DNA of 61,190 nucleotides, from the NCBI GenBank assembly GCA_944386195.1, contig CALXAD010000007.1, positions 1 to 61,190 of the forward strand, given 5' to 3'. Below the pieces are notes generated by a model. It worked only from the letters and a program-made list of their open reading frames with translations. It had not been told where the DNA came from and ran no database searches. Position numbers and translations under genes: made by a program. The DNA comes from an uncultured Clostridia bacterium (GTDB taxonomy: Bacteria; Bacillota; Clostridia; TANB77; CAG-508). Positions 1-7,392 of this stretch are shown in pieces (the stretch's first letter is position 1; each line of letters opens with the position of its first letter).

Positions 1-106
1 TATGAAATGGTATATTCCACTTTTTTAGTATTTTTAACTTTCCACTTTTTATGGATTTTTTACTTGACATTTACAATGATGTATGATCAAATATCAATAA
101 AAGAAT

Positions 107-228
107 ATAAAGACCCGTTCAACGGGTCATAAGAGACGCATGCGTCGGAATAGCCATGAGCCTTGAGGTTCTGCTTGTAAAAGAGCCTTTTAGGCGTAAA
201 GTAAAAAGCCCCCGGCTAAGCCGGGGGA
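107..228. other. GC-rich structured stretch, possible ncRNA or IS end
   Basis: This stretch is much richer in GC than its surroundings and contains consecutive perfect hairpins: a 6-bp stem at 112-128 (GACCCG/CGGGTC), a 12-bp palindrome at 135-146, and a 9-bp CCCCCGGCT stem at 209-227. It lies just downstream of the 3' end of a transposase remnant. It could be the end of an insertion sequence, the scaffold of an IS-associated guide RNA (TnpB/IscB type), or an unrelated structured RNA. I cannot assign a family from the sequence alone. Confidence 0.4.
202..227 (-). terminator. Terminator of transposase remnant
   Basis: A 9-bp GC stem (CCCCCGGCT/AGCCGGGGG) is followed on the minus strand by CTTTTTA, about 35 bases past the stop of the minus-strand transposase fragment. 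This fits an intrinsic terminator for that gene. Confidence 0.55.
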
Positions 229-262
229 TAATTACTTTATTTAATTGTCAATGTACACTACT

Positions 263-853
263 TTATAAGTCTAAGTATTTTGCATATCTTTTCCTAAATA
301 TTCCCATTAATTGTTGTTGTATCTTTTTCCAGTTAGCTATTGGTCTTTTCCATTTTTCTATTAATTCTCTTATTCTTAAATATAATATTTTAAATACAGA
401 ACTTTCAGAAGGAAACGAACCTTTTCCTCTTGTTACTTTTCTTAAAGCTGAATTAACAGATTCCATAGCATTTGATGTATATATACATTTTCTTATTTCT
501 TGTGGTAACTCAAATAATGGTTCAAGATATTGTATAAAACCTTCTACTTTTTTTACTATTCTTTTTTGTTCTTTATATTTTTCTCTAAAGGCTTCTAACA
601 TTAAATTTGCTTCCTCTTGTGTTATACTTGTATATATATTTTTAAAATCGGCTATTATTTGTTTAGCTTCTTTTTTAGGGCATATACTATATAAATTCCT
701 TACCAAATGTACTACACATCTTTGACTTTGAGCTTTAGGAAATACCATTTCTAATGAGCCTTTAAATCCAGCAATTCCATCGCTAGACATATATAAAATA
801 TCATTAACTCCTCTTTCTTTTAAATCTTCAAATACACTCTCTAATATAATCAA
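263..853 (-). pseudogene. IS256/mutator-type transposase, C-terminal fragment
   Basis: The 196-residue reading frame matches the C-terminal half of IS256-family (MULE-type) transposases. It shows the second catalytic Asp context (SSDGIAGFKG), the RCVVHLVRN motif, and the TSNAMESVNSALRK segment with the late catalytic Glu. IS256 transposases are usually about 400 residues, so the N-terminal half with the first catalytic Asp is missing. The similarity stops abruptly near 853, where unrelated sequence with a terminator hairpin follows. I read it as an inactive remnant at a rearrangement boundary. No intact terminal inverted repeat pair is visible. Confidence 0.8.
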
Positions 854-861
854 CTCACTTT

Positions 862-890
862 AAAAGAGCCATTGGCTCTTTCTTCTTTTC
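862..890 (+). terminator. Hairpin with T-rich tail
   Basis: AAAGAGCC, a 3-base loop and GGCTCTTT form an 8-bp stem followed by a pyrimidine-rich tail. It lies between the transposase remnant and the next gene and could stop transcription entering from the left. Confidence 0.45.
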
Positions 891-929
891 TAGAACATTA
901 AAATATGGTAAAATATGTGTGGTGATAAT

Positions 930-1886
930 ATGAAGACCAATACAGAAAAAGAAATGTTTGAGGAAATAAAGAGAATTCTTGATGGAGAAGAAGGAGAAAG
1001 TAAAGAAGATATAGAAATAAAGCTAGCTTTGTATGTATATATAAAACTAGCTAAGTTAAAATCATGTGATGAAAGAATATATTTTGGAAATAAACAAGAA
1101 ATAGCAAGATGTATAAGAGAATCAAGAAGAGATAGTGTAGAAATAGATAGAGCAATAAGAAAAAGAAAACTTACTTGTATATCACTATCACATTTATATA
1201 AAAAAATATTAAATAGTATTGGAATAAAATGTGATGTAGTACAAGAAGATTTAAGAGATGCACATTTAAATAATGTAATAACATTAAAAAATGGGAAAAA
1301 AATAACAGCAGACTTACAACAAGATTTATATAGAATTCAAGCAAAAATGAAACCATTATTTTTTGGAGAAAATGAAATAAGCAAAGATAAACTAACACAA
1401 ATGTTAATAGATATAGGTTATGTAGATAGAAAAGAAGATTTTAGAAATCATACATTATGGAAAGTAAAGAAAAGAGTGGAAGGTTTAGATTTAGATGAAG
1501 CATTAAAAGAAATGTTAGAAAGTAAAGAAACATATGAAGGAATGGAATCGGTAGAAGCATCAGAAGCTTATAAATATTATAATGCAGTAAGAATACAAAT
1601 ACTTGGAAATGAAAGAACATATCAATTTCCATGTTTCTTAAAAGATGAAGAAGGTAGAAAAATAGGGTATACATTTTGTATATATGCAGATACAGGAGAT
1701 TATAGAAAAGTTATGCCATATTTATATTCAAAAAAAAGAGGCAGAATGATACCAACAAGTCTAGAATTATTAGAAGAAATGGAAGATGAAGGTTTACAAC
1801 TCGGAAAAAATAAATCATCAAAAAAAGTAAGAAAATTAAAAAAATACATGAAACAATTTGAAAAAAATGTACAAGAAGAAAGATAA
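930..1886 (+). CDS. Transglutaminase-like cysteine protein
   Basis: The protein of about 318 residues shows a papain-fold/transglutaminase-like triad in order: Cys in LTCISLSHLY, His in DAHLNNVI, and Asp in the ADLQQDL segment. Spacing and context resemble transglutaminase-like proteins that cleave or crosslink proteins. There is no signal peptide or membrane segment, so a cytoplasmic location is likely. The flanks of the core are charged and helical. I chose ATG at 930 because GGTGAT sits just upstream, as in neighbouring genes; an in-frame ATG at 915 lacks a clear ribosome binding site. The gene is monocistronic, between two hairpins. The substrate is unknown, and the assignment rests only on the triad pattern. 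Confidence 0.55.
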   Translation: MKTNTEKEMFEEIKRILDGEEGESKEDIEIKLALYVYIKLAKLKSCDERIYFGNKQEIARCIRESRRDSVEIDRAIRKRKLTCISLSHLYKKILNSIGIKCDVVQEDLRDAHLNNVITLKNGKKITADLQQDLYRIQAKMKPLFFGENEISKDKLTQMLIDIGYVDRKEDFRNHTLWKVKKRVEGLDLDEALKEMLESKETYEGMESVEASEAYKYYNAVRIQILGNERTYQFPCFLKDEEGRKIGYTFCIYADTGDYRKVMPYLYSKKRGRMIPTSLELLEEMEDEGLQLGKNKSSKKVRKLKKYMKQFEKNVQEER

Positions 1887-1917
1887 CTGTGCCTGTTTTT
1901 AATATAAAAATTATGTT

Positions 1918-1955
1918 ACTTAACACTTTTCACTAAAAACACTTAACACTTTTCA
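1918..1955. repeat. Direct repeat, two 15-bp copies
   Basis: ACTTAACACTTTTCA occurs at 1918-1932 and again at 1941-1955, a 23-base period (about two helical turns). It lies in an intergenic region directly after the transglutaminase-like gene. It may be a regulatory site or a tandem duplication; no function is evident. Confidence 0.6.
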
Positions 1956-2029
1956 GAAAAACTAATGAAATTATTTATAAATTACAATAATTATTAATAA
2001 TAGTATATAAATAAAAAATAAAATAATAC

Positions 2030-2061
2030 ACAAAACAAAAATATACAAAAATTTGTTTTGT
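2030..2061 (+). terminator. A/T hairpin after transglutaminase-like gene
   Basis: ACAAAACAAA at 2030-2039 pairs with TTTGTTTTGT at 2052-2061, with a 12-base loop. The stem is AT-only except for its C:G pairs, so termination would be weak. It lies just upstream of the promoter of the next gene. Confidence 0.35.
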
Positions 2062-2068
2062 ATTTCTA

Positions 2069-2097
2069 TTGACTTTTGCTAGCTTAATGTATATAAT
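2069..2097 (+). promoter_or_regulatory. SigA-type promoter for HD gene and ruvA
   Basis: TTGACT at 2069-2074 and TATAAT at 2092-2097 are separated by exactly 17 bases. The -10 box is about 33 bases before the ATG of the HD-domain gene. Confidence 0.7.
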
Positions 2098-2129
2098 TAG
2101 CAAAGTTAAAAGAAAGAATAGGTGATAAA

Positions 2130-2684
2130 ATGAAAGAAGAATTTTTAAAATTATTAAGACAAGTAAAAAGAGAAGGAATAGAAGATTTAATAAAATTTTT
2201 AGAAAAATCAGACTTCTTTACAGCACCAGCCAGTACTAGATTTCATGGAGACCATGAAGGTGGATTAGTAGAACATAGTATGAAAGTATATGAAATTTTA
2301 AAATATAAAGTAGAAAATTCTGTAATTGATATAAATATACCGGAAGAATCAATAATAATAATCGGATTATTACATGATATATGTAAAACAAACTTCTATA
2401 AAGTAGATTATAGAAATGCTAAAAATGAATTAGGAGTATGGGAAAAAGTACCATATTATAGAGTAGAAGATACAATACCATATGGACATGGAGAAAAATC
2501 AGTAATGATGATAACAGAATATATGAAATTAACACCAGAAGAAAAATACTCAATAAGATGGCATATGGGATATACAGAACCTAAAGAAAATTATAATGCA
2601 ATTGGAGCAACATATACGAAATATCCAATAGCATTATTAACACATGAAGCAGATTTAGAAGCAACTTATTTTTATAATACATAA
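2130..2684 (+). CDS. HD-domain phosphohydrolase-like protein
   Basis: This protein of 184 residues carries the metal-binding pattern of the HD superfamily: His in VEHSMKVYEIL and the HD pair in IIGLLHDICKTNFYK. Related small HD proteins of Firmicutes hydrolyse nucleotides or phosphate esters; the substrate cannot be read from the sequence. A later segment (IRWHMGYTEP, LLTHEADLEATY) supplies further His/Asp residues typical of the fold. GGTGAT precedes the ATG. It is followed after 26 bases by ruvA, so the two are probably co-transcribed from the promoter at 2069. There are no signal peptide or membrane segments. Confidence 0.75.
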   Translation: MKEEFLKLLRQVKREGIEDLIKFLEKSDFFTAPASTRFHGDHEGGLVEHSMKVYEILKYKVENSVIDINIPEESIIIIGLLHDICKTNFYKVDYRNAKNELGVWEKVPYYRVEDTIPYGHGEKSVMMITEYMKLTPEEKYSIRWHMGYTEPKENYNAIGATYTKYPIALLTHEADLEATYFYNT

Positions 2685-2710
2685 TAAATAGAAAAGAAAG
2701 AGGAAAGAAA

Positions 2711-3340
2711 ATGTTAGCATATATTAAAGGAAAATTAGAAATGAAAATGACAGAATATGTTGTAATAGATATAGGAGGATTAGGTTACAAGGTATTCATG
2801 TCAGAAGCAGGAATAGAAAAATTAGGGAATATTGGAGATACAGTAAAAGTACATACATATTACAGAGTAAGAGAAGATGATATTAGTATATTTGGATTTA
2901 ATACATTAGAAGAATTAAAAATGTTTGAATTACTTTTAGGAGTAAGTGGAGTTGGAGCAAAAACAGCCTTAACGATGCTTACAACATGTACTCCATCAGA
3001 ATTTGCATTAGCAGTAGTAACAGAAGATATAAAAACATTAACATCTATACCAGGAATAGGACCAAAATCAGCAAAAAGAATAGTATTAGAATTAAAGGAT
3101 AAAATAAAGAAGGAACAAGAAGTAGAAGCAATAAAAGAAGAGATTGACAAAAAACAAGAAATTGATAATAAAAAGATAGATATAAAAGAAGTAAAAGAAA
3201 AAGTAAATGAAGCAATAGCAGCACTTCAAGTATTAGGATATAACAAAAAAGAAATAGAAAAAGCATTTGAAAAAGTAGATTATAAAGAATTATCAACAGA
3301 GGAAATAATTAAAAAAGGATTAAATTTATTAGGTAGATAG
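2711..3340 (+). CDS. ruvA: Holliday junction branch migration protein RuvA
   Basis: RuvA binds four-way DNA junctions and loads the RuvB motor. The sequence begins MLAYIKGKLE and contains the N-terminal OB fold (to about residue 62), two helix-hairpin-helix motifs (VSGVGAKTALTML and SIPGIGPKSAKRIVLELKDK), and a C-terminal RuvB-contact domain (VNEAIAALQVLGYNKKEIEKAF). Length (209) is normal. A Lys/Glu-rich linker at about residues 135-165 is slightly longer than usual. The next gene is rarA, 12 bases downstream, not ruvB, so ruvB must lie elsewhere. AGGAAAG precedes the ATG. Confidence 0.95.
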   Translation: MLAYIKGKLEMKMTEYVVIDIGGLGYKVFMSEAGIEKLGNIGDTVKVHTYYRVREDDISIFGFNTLEELKMFELLLGVSGVGAKTALTMLTTCTPSEFALAVVTEDIKTLTSIPGIGPKSAKRIVLELKDKIKKEQEVEAIKEEIDKKQEIDNKKIDIKEVKEKVNEAIAALQVLGYNKKEIEKAFEKVDYKELSTEEIIKKGLNLLGR

Positions 3341-3351
3341 GAGGCATAAAA

Positions 3352-4602
3352 ATGAACTCAAATGAGCCTTTAGCATTTCGTATGAGACCAAGAACATTAG
3401 ATGAATACGTAGGACAAGAACATGTTTTAGGAAAAGATAAAGTATTGTATAGAACAATAAAAGCAGACAGATTATCAAGTATCATTTTATTTGGACCTCC
3501 AGGATGTGGAAAAACATCACTTGCAAGAGTAATAAGTGAAACGACAAAATATAAATTTTATAAAATAAATGCAGTAACAGCAGGAGTTGCAGATATTAAA
3601 AGGGTAATAGAAGAAACAAAAAACTTTATGTTAAATCCAGCAGGAAAAAGTATTTTATTTATAGATGAGATACATAGATTTAATAAATTACAACAAGATG
3701 CATTATTACCTTATGTAGAAAATGGAACAATTATATTAATAGGAGCAACAACAGAAAATCCATATTTTGAAGTAAATAAAGCTTTAATTTCAAGGTCAAT
3801 GGTAATAAAATTAGAACCACTAACTGAAGAAAATATCTTACAAATATTAAAAAATGCACTAGAAAGAAAAGATGGACTAGGAGAATATAAAATAAAAATA
3901 GAAGAAGAAACATTAAAAAAATTAGCTATAATTAGTAATGGAGATGTAAGAACAGCTTTAAATGGATTAGAAATTGCAACACTGACTACAGCAATGTCAG
4001 AAGATGGATATATTCATTTAACAGATGAAGTAATAAAAAATAGTGTACAAGAAAGAAAAGCTATATTTGATAAAAATGGAGAATCTCATTATGATAATAT
4101 AAGTGCATTTATAAAATCAATGAGGGGCTCAGACCCAGATGCAGCTGTATTTTATTTAGCAAGGGCATTAAATGGTGGAGAAGACCCAATGTTTATTGCA
4201 AGAAGGATAGTAATATGTGCATCAGAAGATGTTGGTATGGCAAATCCAAATGCATTAGTAGTAGCAAATAGCGCAATGCAAGCAGTACATATGATAGGAA
4301 TGCCTGAAGCGAGAATATTACTTTCAGAAGCAGCTGTATATGTAGCAAGGTCTCCTAAATCAAATGCTTCATATGTAGCAATAAATAAAGCATTAGATGA
4401 TGTAAAAACTAAAGACACAGGAGAAGTTCCAATGCATATTAGAAATGCGCCAATAGAAGGAATGAAAAGTTTAGGTTATCATGAAGGATATTTATACCCA
4501 CATGATTTTCCAAATCACTATGTAGAGCAGCAGTATCTTCCAGATAAGATGGTTGGAACAAAATATTATGATAAAGACGGAGATATTTTTGATAAAAAGT
4601 AA
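3352..4602 (+). CDS. rarA: Replication-associated recombination protein RarA (MgsA)
   Basis: RarA is a clamp-loader-type AAA+ ATPase acting at stalled replication forks. Visible motifs are the N-terminal LAFRMRPRTLDEYVGQEHVLG, Walker A GPPGCGKT, Walker B ILFIDEIHRFNK and sensor region IGATTENPYFEVN. The C-terminal tetramerisation domain (SAFIKSMRGSDPDAAVFYLARAL, GMPEARILLSEAAVYVA) distinguishes it from RuvB and DnaX. Length (416) is typical. It starts 12 bases after ruvA with GGAGG upstream and shares its operon, linking two fork and junction processing functions. A terminator follows the stop. Confidence 0.95.
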   Translation: MNSNEPLAFRMRPRTLDEYVGQEHVLGKDKVLYRTIKADRLSSIILFGPPGCGKTSLARVISETTKYKFYKINAVTAGVADIKRVIEETKNFMLNPAGKSILFIDEIHRFNKLQQDALLPYVENGTIILIGATTENPYFEVNKALISRSMVIKLEPLTEENILQILKNALERKDGLGEYKIKIEEETLKKLAIISNGDVRTALNGLEIATLTTAMSEDGYIHLTDEVIKNSVQERKAIFDKNGESHYDNISAFIKSMRGSDPDAAVFYLARALNGGEDPMFIARRIVICASEDVGMANPNALVVANSAMQAVHMIGMPEARILLSEAAVYVARSPKSNASYVAINKALDDVKTKDTGEVPMHIRNAPIEGMKSLGYHEGYLYPHDFPNHYVEQQYLPDKMVGTKYYDKDGDIFDKK

Positions 4603-4620
4603 TAAAAAAATAAAAATTGG

Positions 4621-4648
4621 AAAACCTACTATATGAAGTAGGTTTTTA
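4621..4648 (+). terminator. Terminator of ruvA-rarA operon
   Basis: AAACCTACT and AGTAGGTTT form a 9-bp stem with a 6-base loop, followed by TTATTAT. The T tract runs straight into the ATG of the next gene at 4651, so the terminator's 3' arm (GTAGG) occupies the place of its ribosome binding site. Confidence 0.75.
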
Positions 4649-4650
4649 TT

Positions 4651-4998
4651 ATGGTAAAAAAAGGTTTAATTGGAATTTTAGCAGGATTAATTAGTGGTTT
4701 ATTTTCAACAGGTGGTGGGATGATTTTGGTTCCAGCATTTATTCACTTGCTTAAAGTAGAAGATAAAAGAGCAAGAGGAACATCGGTATTTTGTATTCTT
4801 CCAATGGTAATAACATCAGGAATATTTTATTATAAAGGAGACTTTATAAATTGGAAAATAGCGGCTCTTTGTGCAATAGGAGGAGCAATAGGTGGGTATA
4901 TTGGAGCAAAGTTATTAAAAAAATTACCAGAAAAAATATTAAAAATAGCATTTACAGCATTTTTGATATATGTATCATACAGAATGTTAACAAGTTAA
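4651..4998 (+). CDS. Half-size TauE/SafE (TSUP) transporter, first copy
   Basis: The 115-residue protein has about four membrane helices and the TSUP-type N-terminal motif GLISGLFSTGGGMILVPAFIHL, followed by RARGTSVFCILPM and a glycine-rich helix (AIGGAIGGYIGAKLLKKLP). TauE/SafE permeases of about 250 residues consist of two homologous halves; this gene encodes only one. A second half-size copy follows 39 bases downstream, so the two probably assemble as a homo- or heterodimer. Substrates of the family are sulfite and other organosulfur anions; the substrate here is unknown. The start is odd because the terminator hairpin of rarA lies where the ribosome binding site should be. Confidence 0.8.
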   Translation: MVKKGLIGILAGLISGLFSTGGGMILVPAFIHLLKVEDKRARGTSVFCILPMVITSGIFYYKGDFINWKIAALCAIGGAIGGYIGAKLLKKLPEKILKIAFTAFLIYVSYRMLTS

Positions 4999-5037
4999 AG
5001 AATAAAAATAATAAATTAAATTTTTGAGAGGAGAAAA

Positions 5038-5415
5038 ATGGTAGAAGTATTAATTGGGCTTGTTTCAGGAATTGTAAGTGGAACTGGTATGGGAGGAGGA
5101 ACAATATTAATATTTCTTCTTACCTTTTTTATGGGAGTAGACCAACATATAGCACAAGCAACAAATTTAATATTTTTTATACCGGCATCAATAGTTGCAA
5201 TAATAGTAAATATGAAAAATAAAAATTTAGATATAAAAAATGGAATAATAATCTCAATATTTGGAATTTTAGGAGCAATAATAGGAGCAAATATATCACT
5301 TAATATGCCTGTAAATATATTAAAAAAATGTTTTGGAATATTTCTTAGTATAATTACAATAAATGAAATATATTCCATTATAAAACAGTATAAAAAAGAC
5401 AAAAATAAAGAATAA
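5038..5415 (+). CDS. Half-size TauE/SafE (TSUP) transporter, second copy
   Basis: The 125-residue protein has four predicted membrane helices and the same signature as its upstream neighbour (GLVSGIVSGTGMGGGTILIFLLTFF, QHIAQATNLIFFIPAS, GILGAIIGANIS). It ends with a Lys-rich cytoplasmic tail. The sequence is diverged from the first copy, so the pair looks like an old split or duplication rather than a recent one. The two together equal one full-length permease. GAGGAG lies eight bases before the ATG. The exported anion cannot be deduced. Confidence 0.8.
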   Translation: MVEVLIGLVSGIVSGTGMGGGTILIFLLTFFMGVDQHIAQATNLIFFIPASIVAIIVNMKNKNLDIKNGIIISIFGILGAIIGANISLNMPVNILKKCFGIFLSIITINEIYSIIKQYKKDKNKE

Positions 5416-5443
5416 TAAATAAAAAAAGAGGAGAGTGATATTA

Positions 5444-5584
5444 ATGAAATTTATTAAAGGAGTTATGATAGGTGGATTAATAACAACAGGATTAGTTATG
5501 ATGTATGCAGAAACTGGAAAGCCTAATAAAAAATCAATGATGAAACAAGGAAGAAAATGGGCTAAAAAAATGGGAATATTATAA
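5444..5584 (+). CDS. Small single-span protein (46 aa)
   Basis: A GAGGAGAG ribosome binding site and ATG start a 46-residue protein with one hydrophobic segment (GVMIGGLITTGLVMMY) and a basic C-terminus (KSMMKQGRKWAKKMG). This layout resembles YtxH-like small membrane proteins. It follows the transporter pair by 28 bases and ends before a bidirectional terminator, so it is probably the last gene of that operon. No specific function is evident. Confidence 0.6.
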   Translation: MKFIKGVMIGGLITTGLVMMYAETGKPNKKSMMKQGRKWAKKMGIL

Positions 5585-5599
5585 AATAATAAACAAAAA

Positions 5600-5632
5600 A
5601 GATGCAATATTTAATTATTGCACCTTTTTACT
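5600..5632. terminator. Bidirectional terminator
   Basis: TGCAATA and TATTGCA form a stem flanked by A-rich sequence on the left and CCTTTTTACTTTT on the right. It sits between convergent genes and can serve both strands. Confidence 0.65.
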
Positions 5633-5633
5633 T

Positions 5634-6107
5634 TTAGAAATTTAAATCTTTAAAATCTTCTTCTTTTAAGAAGCCATCTTTTTTACAATTACAATCTTCT
5701 TTTCTATCATCAATATAACAATCACATTTATCATGTTTTTCGCCTTTTAAACAAGTTGCTTCATGATGACATTTAGCACAGATTTTAACTTTTTTAGTAT
5801 CATTTACCCAAATTTGAATAGCATATTGTCTGTTAGGACATAAAGGACCAAAAACAAATTCACCTTCTTTATCAGTAAAGGCATGACCAATAGGTCTTCT
5901 TTCCTCTTTACCATTTTCACAAACAACTTCAATTAATTTAATAACAGCATTTTCTATAGGTTCTTTAAAACAATTTTTAACAACGCCATATATAACATCA
6001 CGATTATCCTCTGGTAAAGTAATATCTAAATCAAATTGTTTACCGCCAGAAATAACACCATCAACATCTAAAATAGGGCAACAATTTCTATTTTTATTAT
6101 TATCCAT
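5634..6107 (-). CDS. Cys-rich protein with carboxypeptidase-regulatory-like domain
   Basis: This 157-residue protein has a central beta-sandwich segment of carboxypeptidase-regulatory type (IYGVVKNCFKEPIENAVIKLIEV through AFTDKEGEFVFGPLCPNRQYAIQIWV). The C-terminal tail is rich in Cys and His (KICAKCHHEATCLKG, CDCYIDD, CNCKKDG), and there is a Cys pair near the N-terminus (NRNCCPI). There is no signal peptide. Similar small Cys-rich proteins in Clostridia are sometimes linked to spore coat or exosporium; here that is only an inference. The gene is alone on the minus strand with a GGATTTG-type leader. Confidence 0.55.
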   Translation of the reverse strand: MDNNKNRNCCPILDVDGVISGGKQFDLDITLPEDNRDVIYGVVKNCFKEPIENAVIKLIEVVCENGKEERRPIGHAFTDKEGEFVFGPLCPNRQYAIQIWVNDTKKVKICAKCHHEATCLKGEKHDKCDCYIDDRKEDCNCKKDGFLKEEDFKDLNF

Positions 6108-6314
6108 AAAATCAAATCCTTTCTATAAAACAACATATATGTTGTTTATATATCATATGAATAAAAAGTAGAAAATGTTTTTGAGGATGAAAAAAATAGC
6201 TTTTAAAAATAAAATAAGAAAAAGTCGAAAAAATAATAAAAAAGTTAATATTTATTGTAAAACAAAGATAAATATAGTATAATAAAAATATGTAATGTAA
6301 AGGAGGAGATTATT

Positions 6315-6719
6315 ATGGAAAATAATAAAGAAGAAGTAGTAGAAGTAAAAGAAGAAACAGTAAGTAATAACAAAGATGATAAAAAAGTAAAAAAAGATAG
6401 AAAAGGATTAGCTATAGCAGCTATGGTACTTGGAATTATATCTATACCATTATTTTGGGAATTCATGATATCTATACCATGTGCAATACTTGCAATAATA
6501 TTTGGTATATTAGCAATAAAATCAAGTAAAAAAGGTTTAGCTATTGCAGGTATAGCAACAGGAGCAACAGGATTTATTTTAACAATTATTATATATGCGT
6601 TTTTATTTACAATTGGCTTTAGAGCATTTGATGCAGTTCTAGATAGAATTGAAAGAGATTATGATTATGACCATTATTATAATAGTTATTTTGATGATTT
6701 TGATGATTACAAATTTTAA
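6315..6719 (+). CDS. DUF4190-type small membrane protein
   Basis: The 134-residue protein has an acidic/basic N-terminal tail (about residues 1-30) and then the DUF4190 pattern: two hydrophobic hairpins around GLAIAAMVLGIISIPLF and KKGLAIAGIATGATGFIL. The C-terminus is rich in Asp and Tyr. AGGAGGAG precedes the ATG. It is monocistronic and followed by a terminator. The function of this family is unknown. Confidence 0.65.
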   Translation: MENNKEEVVEVKEETVSNNKDDKKVKKDRKGLAIAAMVLGIISIPLFWEFMISIPCAILAIIFGILAIKSSKKGLAIAGIATGATGFILTIIIYAFLFTIGFRAFDAVLDRIERDYDYDHYYNSYFDDFDDYKF

Positions 6720-6736
6720 TAAATTAAAGAAAATAA

Positions 6737-6775
6737 AAGTCCATTAATAAAAAATAATGGATTTTTATTTTTTTT
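6737..6775 (+). terminator. Terminator of DUF4190 gene
   Basis: TCCATTA and TAATGGA pair across an A-rich loop and are followed by TTTTTATTTTTTTTT. Confidence 0.7.
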
Positions 6776-6837
6776 TGTAACAAAACAACAAGAAAGCTTG
6801 TATAATATATGTACAAAAAAGACAAAGGAGGACAAAT

Positions 6838-7392
6838 ATGCAAGAAGAAACAGATAAAGAACTATATAAAGAATACTTAAAAGGAAATAAACAGTCATTT
6901 GAAAAATTAGTTATAAGACATAAAGACCATATAATTTATTTTATATTAAGATATACTAAAAATACAGACATTGCAGAAGATATATCACAAGATGTTTTTG
7001 TGTATTTGCTATTACATAAAGAACAATATGATTTTAAATATTCATTTAAAACATATTTATATATGATAGCAAAATGTAGAGCTTTAAATTACTTAAAAAG
7101 TGAAAAGAAAGTACTTCCAATAACAGATTATAATAATTTATATATAGAGAATAATGATTTAGAAGAAATAGTATACAAAAATCAGAAGAGTAATTATATA
7201 AGAAAAGTAATTAATAAACTAAAGCCTGATTATCAAGCAGTAATATGCTTAGCTTCAATTGAAGGTTTTAAGTATAAAGAAATAGCAAAAATAATGGATA
7301 AAAGTGTAGGACAAGTTAAAGTAATGTTAAATAGAGCCAAAAAGAAATTAAAAGAAATAATAGAAGAGGAGGGATTGCAGTATGAAGTCTAA
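6838..7392 (+). CDS. ECF-type RNA polymerase sigma factor
   Basis: The 184-residue protein has the two-domain layout of extracytoplasmic-function sigma factors. Region 2 is at about residues 20-90 (FEKLVIRHKDHIIYFILRYTKN, AEDISQDVFVYLL) and region 4 at about 120-175 (LKPDYQAVICLASIEGFKYKEIAKIMDKSVGQVKVMLNRAKKKL). It overlaps the next gene by 11 bases; that gene encodes a single-span membrane protein in the usual position of an anti-sigma factor. AAAGGAGG precedes the ATG. A TATAAT-like box lies about 40 bases upstream. Confidence 0.9.
   Translation: MQEETDKELYKEYLKGNKQSFEKLVIRHKDHIIYFILRYTKNTDIAEDISQDVFVYLLLHKEQYDFKYSFKTYLYMIAKCRALNYLKSEKKVLPITDYNNLYIENNDLEEIVYKNQKSNYIRKVINKLKPDYQAVICLASIEGFKYKEIAKIMDKSVGQVKVMLNRAKKKLKEIIEEEGLQYEV

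Noticed and set aside
156..725. Plus-strand reading frame of 189 codons
   Set aside because: It is the complement of the IS256-type transposase fragment, which has clear family motifs on the minus strand.
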